The notes under the pieces: model-generated
What the model was told of the DNA's origin: nothing
What the model saw: the letters and a program-made list of their open reading frames with translations, nothing else
The model's database searches: none
Translations under genes and position numbers: made by a program
Assembly: GCA_910585075.1 (NCBI GenBank)
Contig: CAJUED010000061.1
Location: 1-20,681, forward strand
Source of the DNA: an uncultured Lachnospiraceae bacterium
GTDB taxonomy: Bacteria; Bacillota; Clostridia; Lachnospirales; Lachnospiraceae
DNA length: 20,681 nt
Direction: 5' to 3'
Shown here: piece by piece, positions 14,146-20,681 of the stretch
Numbering within the stretch: position 1 is the stretch's first letter
Layout of the letters: each line of letters opens with the position of its first letter

Positions 14146-16512
14146 TTATAATTCATTGATTGTGGCGGTGATTGCCATGTGGCGTATCCGCTTTGCCGGA
14201 GCGTAAACCGCCGCAAGGCAGGAGAGGGAAACCAGCAGCAGTATCGTTATGATAGCGCCAACAGGGATTTTCCATGTGCCTCCAAAATGGGTTGCAACTA
14301 TTTTTATATGAATAAGGTAGTGCAATATGAGCCCCAGAGTAAGCCCCACGGCTGTGCCGCAAAAAGCATAGGTAGCGGCCTCGCCCATAATCATTTTTGT
14401 GACCTGGCGGCTCTCCATGCCCACGGCCCGCATTGCGCCATATTGCTTTATCCTTGCGGAGACGCCCATGGAAACGCTGTTCATGATATTCAAGACTGTG
14501 ATGAAGGAAATAACCGCAAGAAAACCGTAGGCCGCAATTCGAAATACCCAGTAACTGCCGTATATTTCTTTTCCTTCCTCCCTGCGGTCCACAAATAAAT
14601 GTTCTCCCGCCAAATCGCGGATTTCATTTACGGCGGTCTCGGGGGCATTTTTGTCCAATATAATATTTATCATCATATATCCCTGCCTGCCCATCAAACG
14701 CAGGAAGGTTTCCTCGGAGCAGACAACGATCGGAGAGCCGCTGACGCTTCCAATGCCTTCGGACGCGACGCAGGCAATTTCAAGCTGATTATCGCCGATT
14801 TGTATCCGGTCGCCTACATCCAGATGGCTGTCCTGGTTGAAAATGGTAAGACAATAGCCCGAATCTCCGTAAACCTTCGACAGGTCGCCGCTTGCGATGG
14901 ATTTCCTGGTGCCCTCCAGCATAAATTCCTCATAGGAAATAAAGTCGATCATGGTTTCACTTTCGCTTGTTCCCGCAGCATTCTTAATTTTTACGGGAAG
15001 GCTGATGGCGTACATGGTTCCAAAGGCATTTTTTACCCCCGGTATCCGAGCGATTTCGCCGGCAAGCTCCCTGTCTATGGAGTTTGTATTGTCCTGGCTT
15101 GCAATAGCAATATCCGGGGAAAAATTGCTCTCCGACGGAAGGAGCTTACGGACAATATCAAAGCAGGCTGAAAACGCCAAAAACAGGATAATCGTAAGGG
15201 CAAAGGAGCCTGTCATGAGAAATAAATTCTTTTTGGCGGCGGTAGCGTGATGAATCCCCAGGGAGGTTTCCACCTTAAAAAATCGAATGGCTGTTCCGCG
15301 GCGGGACGACCTTGATGATGCGGTATTGCCGGAAACTGCCGCTACGGGAGAAACCTTAGCAGCCTGCCTGGCAGGAGAATGGGCGGCCAGGAACACAGTG
15401 ACAAGGCCGACGATGATTCCGCAGAGGATACCGCTTAAGCTGATGTTAAAGAGAGGTATATCCGCCCACTCGCCTTTGACGAGAAAGCGAAGTATTACAC
15501 ACAAAATCCAGCAAAATAGGGTGGCAAGCAGGCACCCAATGGGAATGGCCGTCTTACACCAGTTCAGAGCCTCCAGCCTTACAAAGCGCACGATTTGCCG
15601 TTTACTTGCACCAATACACCGCATCATACCAAAAAAGCTGGTTCTCTGGGCGACGGTGCTGTTCATACAGCCTGAAATCATCAGAATACCTGCAATCAGT
15701 ATCAGTACAAAGCAGATAAGCGCCAGTAAATAGACATTTTGAAAGGATTCCCTGCCGCTTGCCCCTGAGAGCCCTAAAACAACGGTATTTTCCTCTATGC
15801 TTTCGTCCGTAAGCATATATTGCTCCTTGAAACCGGCAATAGTCTTTTCAAGGCCTCTTTCTCCTGTAAAGCGGATATAATATTTAAAATTGGCAGGCAG
15901 CCTGTTTTGGCTGCAGATGTTTTGAAATACCGACAGATTTGTATAGGCGCAGCTTCCGTCTATGATTTGGTTAAATTCCGCATCATCCTCATAAAAGGCG
16001 GATACGATAAAATTGAAATCTCCTGCCTGCGTATTTAAAACAACAGAGTCCCCTACATCAATCCCCAAAAGCTCCTTTGCATTGGCGCTTAAGGCAATCT
16101 CATTGTCCTTTTCGGGATAAGTCCCCTCTATTTTGTAGCTCATAATATCTGTGAGATAAGCTTCCTGGACGCCATATAAGACAATATTTTTACCGTTTAT
16201 ATAGCAGTTTTGACCGGTATCAGGGTTTGTCTCGGAGACGCCGGCGTTCAGGGCGCCGTATGCGGAGGAAAATGCAATATTGGAATCCTGTCTTATTTGG
16301 GCGGCATTTTCATCCGGCACATTTTGCAGTATGACGTGATAATCCCCATGCTTGCTTATAATGTTTGTTTTCTCCATTTTCAGCCACATTTCCGCCATAG
16401 AAAAAACGGAGGTGACAAGAAATACGGCAAGGATAATACAAATACGCGTCATGCGGCTCTGGCGTTTGTGAACCCGGGCGGAAATAGGTACAAGACTGAG
16501 ATAGCTTTTCAT
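14146..16512 (-). CDS. ABC transporter permease, FtsX/MacB type with two extracytoplasmic domains
   Basis: The protein has 788 residues. Eight membrane segments can be read, at about 24-45, 260-283, 320-344, 358-378, 430-453, 655-678, 708-733 and 749-772. Large extracytoplasmic domains (about 46-258 and 455-653) follow segments 1 and 5. The second half repeats the first, as in FtsX-domain permeases. Such proteins act mechanically on peptides, lipoproteins or envelope targets; they often give resistance to peptide antibiotics. This is not the 10-segment BceB plan with a single late loop. The ATG at 16512 overlaps the ATPase stop as ATGA, with AGGGAGG 8 nt ahead, so translation is coupled. A GTG three codons earlier would put the ribosome binding site inside the frame. 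The substrate is unknown. Confidence 0.9.
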   Translation of the reverse strand: MKSYLSLVPISARVHKRQSRMTRICIILAVFLVTSVFSMAEMWLKMEKTNIISKHGDYHVILQNVPDENAAQIRQDSNIAFSSAYGALNAGVSETNPDTGQNCYINGKNIVLYGVQEAYLTDIMSYKIEGTYPEKDNEIALSANAKELLGIDVGDSVVLNTQAGDFNFIVSAFYEDDAEFNQIIDGSCAYTNLSVFQNICSQNRLPANFKYYIRFTGERGLEKTIAGFKEQYMLTDESIEENTVVLGLSGASGRESFQNVYLLALICFVLILIAGILMISGCMNSTVAQRTSFFGMMRCIGASKRQIVRFVRLEALNWCKTAIPIGCLLATLFCWILCVILRFLVKGEWADIPLFNISLSGILCGIIVGLVTVFLAAHSPARQAAKVSPVAAVSGNTASSRSSRRGTAIRFFKVETSLGIHHATAAKKNLFLMTGSFALTIILFLAFSACFDIVRKLLPSESNFSPDIAIASQDNTNSIDRELAGEIARIPGVKNAFGTMYAISLPVKIKNAAGTSESETMIDFISYEEFMLEGTRKSIASGDLSKVYGDSGYCLTIFNQDSHLDVGDRIQIGDNQLEIACVASEGIGSVSGSPIVVCSEETFLRLMGRQGYMMINIILDKNAPETAVNEIRDLAGEHLFVDRREEGKEIYGSYWVFRIAAYGFLAVISFITVLNIMNSVSMGVSARIKQYGAMRAVGMESRQVTKMIMGEAATYAFCGTAVGLTLGLILHYLIHIKIVATHFGGTWKIPVGAIITILLLVSLSCLAAVYAPAKRIRHMAITATINEL

Positions 16513-17192
16513 TCGCGGCACCTCCCTAAGTCGGAGAGCTGACCGTCGGATACCTGTAATACCCGGTCCGCAGTTTGGGCGATGCGGCGGTTATGGGTAA
16601 TCATAATGATGGTCTGTTCGTACTTTTTGGAGGCTTCCTTCAGAAGGGCAATGACCTCGCTGCTGTTTTGGGAGTCAAGATTTCCGGTGGGCTCATCCGC
16701 CAAAATCAGGGACGGACGGGTAATCAGCGCCCGCCCGATTGCAACCCTTTGCTGCTGGCCGCCGGACAACTGGCTGGGCAGGTGGTTCCGCCTTTCTTTT
16801 AGATTGAGCACGGCGAGAAGCTCCTTTAAATATCCCTTGTCGGGCTTCTGATAATCCAGCAGCACCGGGAAAATGATATTTTGTTCTACGGTCAGCTCGG
16901 GGATAAGGTTGAAGGCTTGAAAAATAAAACCGATATTCCGCCGTCTGAAAATGGTAAGCTCGTGGTCGTTCATGGCGAAAATATCCTTTCCACCTATGAT
17001 GACCTTACCGGAGGTAGGCGTATCCAGGGCGCCTATCATGTTCAGAAGGGTACTCTTGCCGGAGCCGGATTCCCCTACAATAGCTACGTATTCTCCCTTG
17101 GGAACGGAAAAGCTGACCTTTTTCAGAGCATGTACGGCGGTTTCGCCCTTTCCGTAGGTTTTAGAGAGATTGCTGACTTTTAATAAATCCAT
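16509..17192 (-). CDS. ABC transporter ATP-binding protein (MacB/LolD-like)
   Basis: The protein has 227 residues, the usual size for this class. Walker A is GESGSGKS (40-47), the Q-loop is FQ (91-92), the signature is LSGGQ (142-146), Walker B is ILADE (163-167) and the H-loop is H200. The segment DEPTGNLDSQ is typical of ATPases paired with FtsX-type permeases. It energises the permease that follows in the same transcript, with a 4-nt overlap of stop and start. ATG 17192 has AGAGGTG close ahead. A candidate promoter with a response-regulator box lies at 17256-17308. Confidence 0.96.
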   Translation of the reverse strand: MDLLKVSNLSKTYGKGETAVHALKKVSFSVPKGEYVAIVGESGSGKSTLLNMIGALDTPTSGKVIIGGKDIFAMNDHELTIFRRRNIGFIFQAFNLIPELTVEQNIIFPVLLDYQKPDKGYLKELLAVLNLKERRNHLPSQLSGGQQQRVAIGRALITRPSLILADEPTGNLDSQNSSEVIALLKEASKKYEQTIIMITHNRRIAQTADRVLQVSDGQLSDLGRCRE

Positions 17193-17218
17193 TGTATAAC
17201 ACCTCTTTCTGTTTTGAT

Positions 17219-17240
17219 GTAAGCAGCAAGTCTGCTTTAC
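17219..17240 (-). promoter_or_regulatory. Hairpin in the leader of the ABC operon
   Basis: GTAAGCAG (17219-17226) and CTGCTTTAC (17232-17240) pair with one bulged base. On the minus strand the stem ends 27 nt before the ATPase start codon and just ahead of its ribosome binding site. Its role is unknown. Confidence 0.4.
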
Positions 17241-17255
17241 GGGCTTGCGCTTGTT

Positions 17256-17308
17256 ATTATAACCGGGAAATCCTACGGGAATATTACAGCAAGCCTACAA
17301 TTTTGTAG
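17256..17308 (-). promoter_or_regulatory. Promoter of the ABC operon with a BceR-like operator
   Basis: A minus-strand TATAAT (17261-17256) has no matching -35, as expected of an activated promoter. About 34 nt further upstream lies CTACAA-TT-TTGTAG (17295-17308), a perfect inverted repeat with the core ACA-N4-TGT known from BceR-type boxes. It sits 5 nt after the kinase stop codon. The site suggests that the response regulator encoded here turns on the transporter separately from the kinase genes. Confidence 0.6.
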
Positions 17309-17312
17309 AAAT

Positions 17313-18338
17313 TCAAATCAGAAAGTTCATGATAAAAGAGGTTCCTATACCCGGTTGGCTGTCAACCTCGATGGTTCCGTTATGGGCTTCTACAATGGCC
17401 TTTGTCAGCGGCAGGCCAAGACCGATGCCCTGGGTATCCTTGGAAAAACGGCTTCGGTAAAACCGTTTGAAGATATGGTGCAAATCCTCCGGCGGTATGC
17501 CGCTGCCATTATCCTGAACCGTAATTTGCAGGATAGAGGCAAAGGAGCGCCACTCTATCTGAATAAGGCCGCCCTTTTCCGTGTGGTCAAGGGCGTTTTT
17601 TACAAGGTTGCCGATGGCTTCCTCCATCCAGTTAGGGTCGCACAGAAGGCAGAGCTCCTCCCCGCCAAGGAGCCTGAGTTCCTTTCCCTCCTGTTTGGCG
17701 CGGAACAGGAAATGCTCTTTAACCCGTTCCGCAAGCCGGGCTATCTTCTCCGAAGATTTTTCCGGGACAATCATGCCGGCGTCCAGCTTTGTAATTTTCA
17801 AAAGACTTTGTACCAAGGACTCGATTCTGTCAAGCTCCTGCTCGGAGCGCCTGCAGAATTCCTGAACGGTTGGAAGCTCCCCCGCCTCATCCTGTATGAT
17901 GCCGTTATAAATGTTGAGGGCGGCAAGAGGGGTTTTGAGCTGATGGGAAATGTCAGATATGGTATTTTTTAAAAATTTTTTTGCTCTTTTTTCATTCTCG
18001 GCGTGGGCATTGAGGATGGCAACTAAGGAGTTTACCTCATGAAACAGCCTGTACAGCTCTCCCTCATCATTGCATTCTATGGTAATATCCCTGCTGCCTG
18101 AAAGGTATTCCGTAATCTGCAATATGGCGTTTTCCATAAGCCTGTGCTGAACCTTAAAATATCTGTAGCATAAAAGTAAGATCAGGGCGCTCATACACAG
18201 GTAGACAAGCAGGATGGGCAGCGATGCCGCCTCGGCGCATAAGGCCAGCAGGCAGAGGGAAAGAAGTGTGGCGGACAGGATACACCATAAGATACCGGTA
18301 AAGAGCCCTTTGATTTTTTGATTTGCAAATAGTTCCAT
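17313..18338 (-). CDS. Sensor histidine kinase, intramembrane-sensing type
   Basis: The protein has 341 residues. Two membrane helices (about 11-33 and 41-59) are joined by only about eight residues, so there is no real sensor domain outside the cell. This is the plan of BceS-type intramembrane-sensing kinases, which depend on an ABC transporter for signal input. Downstream are the H-box SHQLKTP (H132), N-box NLVKNALDH (N248), G1 box DNGSG (276-280) and G2 box GIGLGL (304-309). ATG 18338 with AAAGGA ahead was chosen. The longer frame needs a TTG start at 18437 and adds a non-membrane stretch with no support. It partners the response regulator upstream (128-nt gap). Confidence 0.93.
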   Translation of the reverse strand: MELFANQKIKGLFTGILWCILSATLLSLCLLALCAEAASLPILLVYLCMSALILLLCYRYFKVQHRLMENAILQITEYLSGSRDITIECNDEGELYRLFHEVNSLVAILNAHAENEKRAKKFLKNTISDISHQLKTPLAALNIYNGIIQDEAGELPTVQEFCRRSEQELDRIESLVQSLLKITKLDAGMIVPEKSSEKIARLAERVKEHFLFRAKQEGKELRLLGGEELCLLCDPNWMEEAIGNLVKNALDHTEKGGLIQIEWRSFASILQITVQDNGSGIPPEDLHHIFKRFYRSRFSKDTQGIGLGLPLTKAIVEAHNGTIEVDSQPGIGTSFIMNFLI

Positions 18339-18466
18339 TTTGATATCCGTTCCTTTTCTCCGTACAATCACAGGTGCAGTCCGTAAAATGTGACGGTAAT
18401 TCCTAAGCGCTTCGGGGTGGCCGGATACTCCGGACAACTACGCTTGGGTAGGGTCTGTGAGGGCGC

Positions 18467-19219
18467 TTAATATACATCAGGGGTATTTTCGGCAGCGGTA
18501 TTCCACTTATAACCCATGCCGCGGACCGTGACAATCCGCCTGGGCCTTCCCGGATTATCCTCGATTTTGGTCCGGAGCCTGCGGATATATACGGTAAGGG
18601 AATTGCTGTCTATATAATTTTCATCACAGTCCCACAGCCTTCCAAGAATCTGTTCCGGTGAGAGTATCCGATCGGGATTTTCCATAAACAGGCGCAGCAG
18701 CTTGTATTCACTGGCTGTCAGGTCAAGATGCTCCCCGGCCTTATAGACTTCTCCATTTAGCAGATGAAGACTTATACCGTTGGAATACAGCTCCGTATCG
18801 GGGGAGCCGAAATTCTCACTTCTGCGAAGCAGCGCATGGATTCTTGAGAGTAATACGGCCAATTTAAAAGGCTTTGTGATATAATCGTCGCCGCCAATGT
18901 CAAGCCCCATAATCATATCCGTCTCTTCGTCTGCGGCTGTGAGAAACATAATCGGTACCTTGGAGGATTGGCGGATTTTCCTGCAAAAATCAAAACCGGA
19001 GCCGTCGGGGAGGGATACGTCCAAAATAACCAGGTCGTATTTTCCTTCTGCCCATAGGGCGTCGGCCTCTAATGTGGTACGAGCTATTGCAAGCTCATAG
19101 CCCTGCTTTCTGATGGCAAAGGCCAGCCCGCCTGTTAAGCTCAAATCATCCTCCAATAGAAAAAGCCGCTTCGGCGGAGTGGGCTTGCCGAGAGCTTCCG
19201 TATAAGACATTTCCTTCAT
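18467..19219 (-). CDS. OmpR/PhoB-family response regulator
   Basis: The protein has 250 residues. The receiver domain (about 17-130) has the acidic pair D24/D25, phospho-acceptor D67 in LVILDVSLPDGSG, T94 and K116 in TKPF. The winged-helix domain (about 150-240) ends with the typical RIVTVRGMGYKW. A 16-residue tail precedes the receiver. ATG 19219 is the first good start; the in-frame ATG three codons on is an alternative. It forms a pair with the kinase, and the candidate box at 17295-17308 points to the ABC genes as its target. Confidence 0.95.
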   Translation of the reverse strand: MKEMSYTEALGKPTPPKRLFLLEDDLSLTGGLAFAIRKQGYELAIARTTLEADALWAEGKYDLVILDVSLPDGSGFDFCRKIRQSSKVPIMFLTAADEETDMIMGLDIGGDDYITKPFKLAVLLSRIHALLRRSENFGSPDTELYSNGISLHLLNGEVYKAGEHLDLTASEYKLLRLFMENPDRILSPEQILGRLWDCDENYIDSNSLTVYIRRLRTKIEDNPGRPRRIVTVRGMGYKWNTAAENTPDVY

Positions 19220-19255
19220 AATCTGCCTGCCTTTTCATAAAATTTTTCAACCAAT

Positions 19256-19284
19256 ATTATATATGCTGCTGTGGAGAATGGCAA
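19256..19284 (-). promoter_or_regulatory. Sigma-A promoter for the response regulator-kinase genes
   Basis: On the minus strand TTGCCA (19284-19279), a 17-bp spacer and a perfect TATAAT (19261-19256) place the start near 19249, about 30 nt before the start codon. Confidence 0.75.
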
Positions 19285-19301
19285 GTTGGGTGCAATTTCT
19301 A

Positions 19302-19329
19302 TTGACAAATATCCTTGAGGGCATAAAAT
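19302..19329 (+). promoter_or_regulatory. Plus-strand sigma-A promoter
   Basis: A perfect TTGACA (19302-19307), a 16-bp spacer and TAAAAT (19324-19329) are present. Transcription would start near 19336 and meet a terminator at 19393-19417. It may drive a short RNA or the amidase gene under attenuation. Confidence 0.65.
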
Positions 19330-19392
19330 AATGATAAGTGAAAATTCTATCGTGGTAATTGCAAAAACAAAGGAATGGTTGCAAGATTGGTG

Positions 19393-19417
19393 CCCCGTAG
19401 CGTGCTGCGGGGTTTTT
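19393..19417 (+). terminator. Intrinsic terminator in the leader before the amidase gene
   Basis: CCCCGTAG (19393-19400) pairs with CTGCGGGG (19405-19412), with one G-T wobble and the loop CGTG. TTTTT follows. No plus-strand gene precedes it in the intergenic region, so it ends only the transcript that begins near 19336. Confidence 0.8.
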
Positions 19418-19424
19418 AGTTCAG

Positions 19425-19498
19425 ATGCAATAAGTCGACTGGCGGAGCGTGGCAGCGTTTGATACAATAGGCCGATTCGCAGAGTATAACGGCGTTTG
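19425..19498 (+). repeat. Two tandem 37-bp repeats upstream of the amidase gene
   Basis: Units at 19425-19461 and 19462-19498 are exactly 37 bp each and contiguous. They share with the array at 387-498 the CAATA(A)G opening, the GCGGAGCGTGG-like middle (unit 1) and the CGTTTG end. The stems are kept in altered form: unit 1 by CTG/CAG with GC/GC, unit 2 by GCCG/CGGC. The last unit ends 24 nt before the start codon of the amidase gene, against 25 nt at spoIVB. Confidence 0.7.
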
Positions 19499-19522
19499 AT
19501 ATCTGAAAGAAGGGGTCAGGAA

Positions 19523-20404
19523 ATGAATCAGGAAAATGAAAAGAAAATCGTAAAAATTGCACTGCTTCAGCTGCTTCCCATAGGCAGCCTTAAGGAGCAG
19601 TTTGAAGTTGGCAAAGCAGCCTGCGAGAGGGCAAAGGAGATGGGAGCGGATATTGCCCTGTTCCCGGAAATGTGGAGCGACGGATATTTTATCCCCCAGG
19701 ATCCGCAGGAGCTTGAAAAATTGTCCATTTCCGCTGACAGCGATTTTGTGAAAGGGTTTGGGGCGCTTGCCGCAGAGCTTCAAATGGCAATTGGAATCAC
19801 CTTTCTGGAAAAGCATGCGCCGAAGCCGAAAAACTCCATGATACTCTTTGACCGATATGGAGAGAAAAAGCTTCATTATGCGAAGGTACATATCTGTGCA
19901 TTTGATTTGGAAAAGATGCTCAGCCCGGGAGAAGACTTTTATGTGACGGATTTGGACATTGGAAGGGGGACCGTGAAGGTGGGCTCCATGATTTGCTTTG
20001 ACAGGGAATTCCCGGAGAGTGCAAGGATTTTGATGTTAAAAGGGGCGGAGATTATTCTGGCCCCCAACGCCTGCCCTATGGAGATAAACCGCCTTGGGGC
20101 CCTGCGCACCCGGGCTTATGAGAACATGGTGGCGGTTGCCACCTGTAATTATCCCAAGGGACAGCCTGACTGTAACGGGCATTCCACCGTCTTTGACGGC
20201 GTTGCCTGGCACCGGGACGAGCCGGGCGTGCGGGATATGTGTATCTTTGAGGCGCCTGAGGAGGAAGGGGTTTACCTTGCGGAAATTGATTTGGAAATGT
20301 TGCGGGAGTACCGGGCGGATGAAGTGATGGGAGATAACGGCTACCGCCATCCTGGTAAATATGGAATTTTAACCCGTGAAAAGGCTGAAAATGTGGAGAT
20401 ATAG
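19523..20404 (+). CDS. Carbon-nitrogen hydrolase (nitrilase superfamily amidase)
   Basis: The 293-residue protein has the complete nitrilase-superfamily triad: E49 in LFPEMW, K121 in YAKVH and C158 in MICFDREFPE. These enzymes hydrolyse non-peptide C-N bonds (amides or N-carbamoyl groups) through a thioester on the cysteine, in the cytoplasm, usually as oligomers. The acidic loop and the CFDREFPE form resemble the amidase and carbamoylputrescine amidase branches more than true nitrilases, but I cannot fix the substrate. ATG 19523 has AGGGG 7 nt ahead. A TTG at 19496 would place the start inside the repeat and is rejected. It is followed after 108 nt by an APH-type kinase gene on the same strand. 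Confidence 0.9.
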   Translation: MNQENEKKIVKIALLQLLPIGSLKEQFEVGKAACERAKEMGADIALFPEMWSDGYFIPQDPQELEKLSISADSDFVKGFGALAAELQMAIGITFLEKHAPKPKNSMILFDRYGEKKLHYAKVHICAFDLEKMLSPGEDFYVTDLDIGRGTVKVGSMICFDREFPESARILMLKGAEIILAPNACPMEINRLGALRTRAYENMVAVATCNYPKGQPDCNGHSTVFDGVAWHRDEPGVRDMCIFEAPEEEGVYLAEIDLEMLREYRADEVMGDNGYRHPGKYGILTREKAENVEI

Positions 20405-20515
20405 GAAGGCGGAGAAATAAAATATTTTTCCGATGGAGGATTTGTACCGGCTGCAAATTTTCTATCATAAAAGGAAATTTGTTGCATAAAAAACGGAGCG
20501 GAAATGAGGTAAATG

Positions 20516-20681
20516 ATGAATATGTGGCTGCCACCTGAAATTGAAAGGGAGATAGAAGGAAAGCCCTGTACGGAAAATACAACCGGTATGTCCCAGGCAA
20601 GGGTTTTGATGTATGAGGATATGGTTTTGAAAATCCAGCCCATAAGGCCGTGGACTGGCAGGGAGGTTAAGATGCTTAGGT
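20516..20681 (+). CDS. Aminoglycoside phosphotransferase (APH)-type kinase, N-terminal fragment
   Basis: Only the first 55 codons are present before the window ends. The segment GMSQARVLMYEDMVLKIQP resembles the first strands and ATP-binding Lys region of APH(3')-type kinases (G-S-x-A-x-V, then LKI), and EVKMLR matches the first helix that follows. Such proteins phosphorylate aminoglycosides or, in chromosomal copies, unknown small molecules. GAGG (20506-20509) stands 6 nt ahead of ATG 20516; ATG 20513 and ATG 20522 are alternatives. The catalytic and Mg-binding loops lie beyond the window, so activity cannot be judged. Confidence 0.7.
   Translation, partial: MNMWLPPEIEREIEGKPCTENTTGMSQARVLMYEDMVLKIQPIRPWTGREVKMLR

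Larger units (their letters stand above)
19220..19522. other. Divergent intergenic region with two promoters, a terminator and repeats
   Basis: These 303 bp hold the minus-strand promoter of the response regulator, a plus-strand promoter, a plus-strand terminator about 80 nt later, and two 37-bp repeats. All are listed separately. A 43-codon frame from ATG 19331 is not accepted as a gene because the ATG lies at or before the predicted transcript start. Confidence 0.6.

Noticed and set aside
18421..18433. Small perfect hairpin CCGGA-TAC-TCCGG in the gap between response regulator and kinase
   Set aside because: It is short and has no T run or other context; too little to call a terminator or regulatory site.
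18339..18437. Longer start for the histidine kinase
   Set aside because: It needs a TTG with no ribosome binding site and adds residues not expected before the first membrane helix.
19331..19462. 43-codon frame with a Cys-rich middle (WCPVACCGV)
   Set aside because: Its ATG lies at or before the predicted transcript start, it has no ribosome binding site, and it runs through a terminator hairpin and into the repeats. The Cys codons come from the terminator stem.

Overview
The window looks like chromosomal DNA of a spore-forming gut Firmicute, most probably a Lachnospiraceae-type Clostridium. The grounds are a recN-spoIVB pair, strong AGGAGG ribosome binding sites, sigma-A type promoters, a GPH-family sugar transporter, and FtsX/ABC plus two-component modules typical of that group. 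No rRNA, tRNA, CRISPR array, transposase or prophage gene is visible.

Layout. (1) 1-1846: the 3' end of recN, a terminator, an array of three 37/38-bp repeats and spoIVB with a TTG start. The gene expected next, spo0A, is absent. (2) 1884-14105: a glucuronide utilisation locus. It holds a cytoplasmic beta-glucuronidase (2017-3819, +), a HAD phosphatase (4103-4951, -) and an AraC-type regulator (5147-6463, -). Divergent from these are a GPH transporter (6911-8530), a TM2-domain protein (8665-9108), a GH3 NagZ-like enzyme (9186-10961), mannonate dehydratase uxuA (11262-12350) and fructuronate reductase uxuB (12455-14038). (3) 14146-19219, all on the minus strand: response regulator, intramembrane-type histidine kinase, ABC ATPase and FtsX-type permease, reading like a peptide-sensing or detoxification module. 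(4) 19302-20681: a short promoter-terminator unit, a second pair of the same 37-bp repeats, a nitrilase-superfamily amidase, and the start of an APH-type kinase cut by the window edge.

How it may work. Glucuronides, or small glucuronate/hexosamine oligosaccharides, enter through the GPH carrier. They are cut inside the cell by GUS and perhaps GH3. Fructuronate is reduced to mannonate (UxuB) and dehydrated to 2-keto-3-deoxygluconate (UxuA). Uronate isomerase (uxaC), KDG kinase and KDPG aldolase are not in the window and must be elsewhere. The AraC regulator is the likely local controller. Its leader carries an unusual decaying tandem array of about 18-bp units.

The points most worth a second look are the 37-bp hairpin repeats that sit 24-25 nt in front of two unrelated start codons 19 kb apart, with a degenerate relative in front of GH3; a nested inverted-repeat element of about 140-165 bp between GH3 and uxuA; the tandem array in the araC leader; the pairing of beta-glucuronidase with a NagZ-like GH3 and a TM2 protein; and a BceR-like operator in front of an ABC transporter that is not BceB-like.
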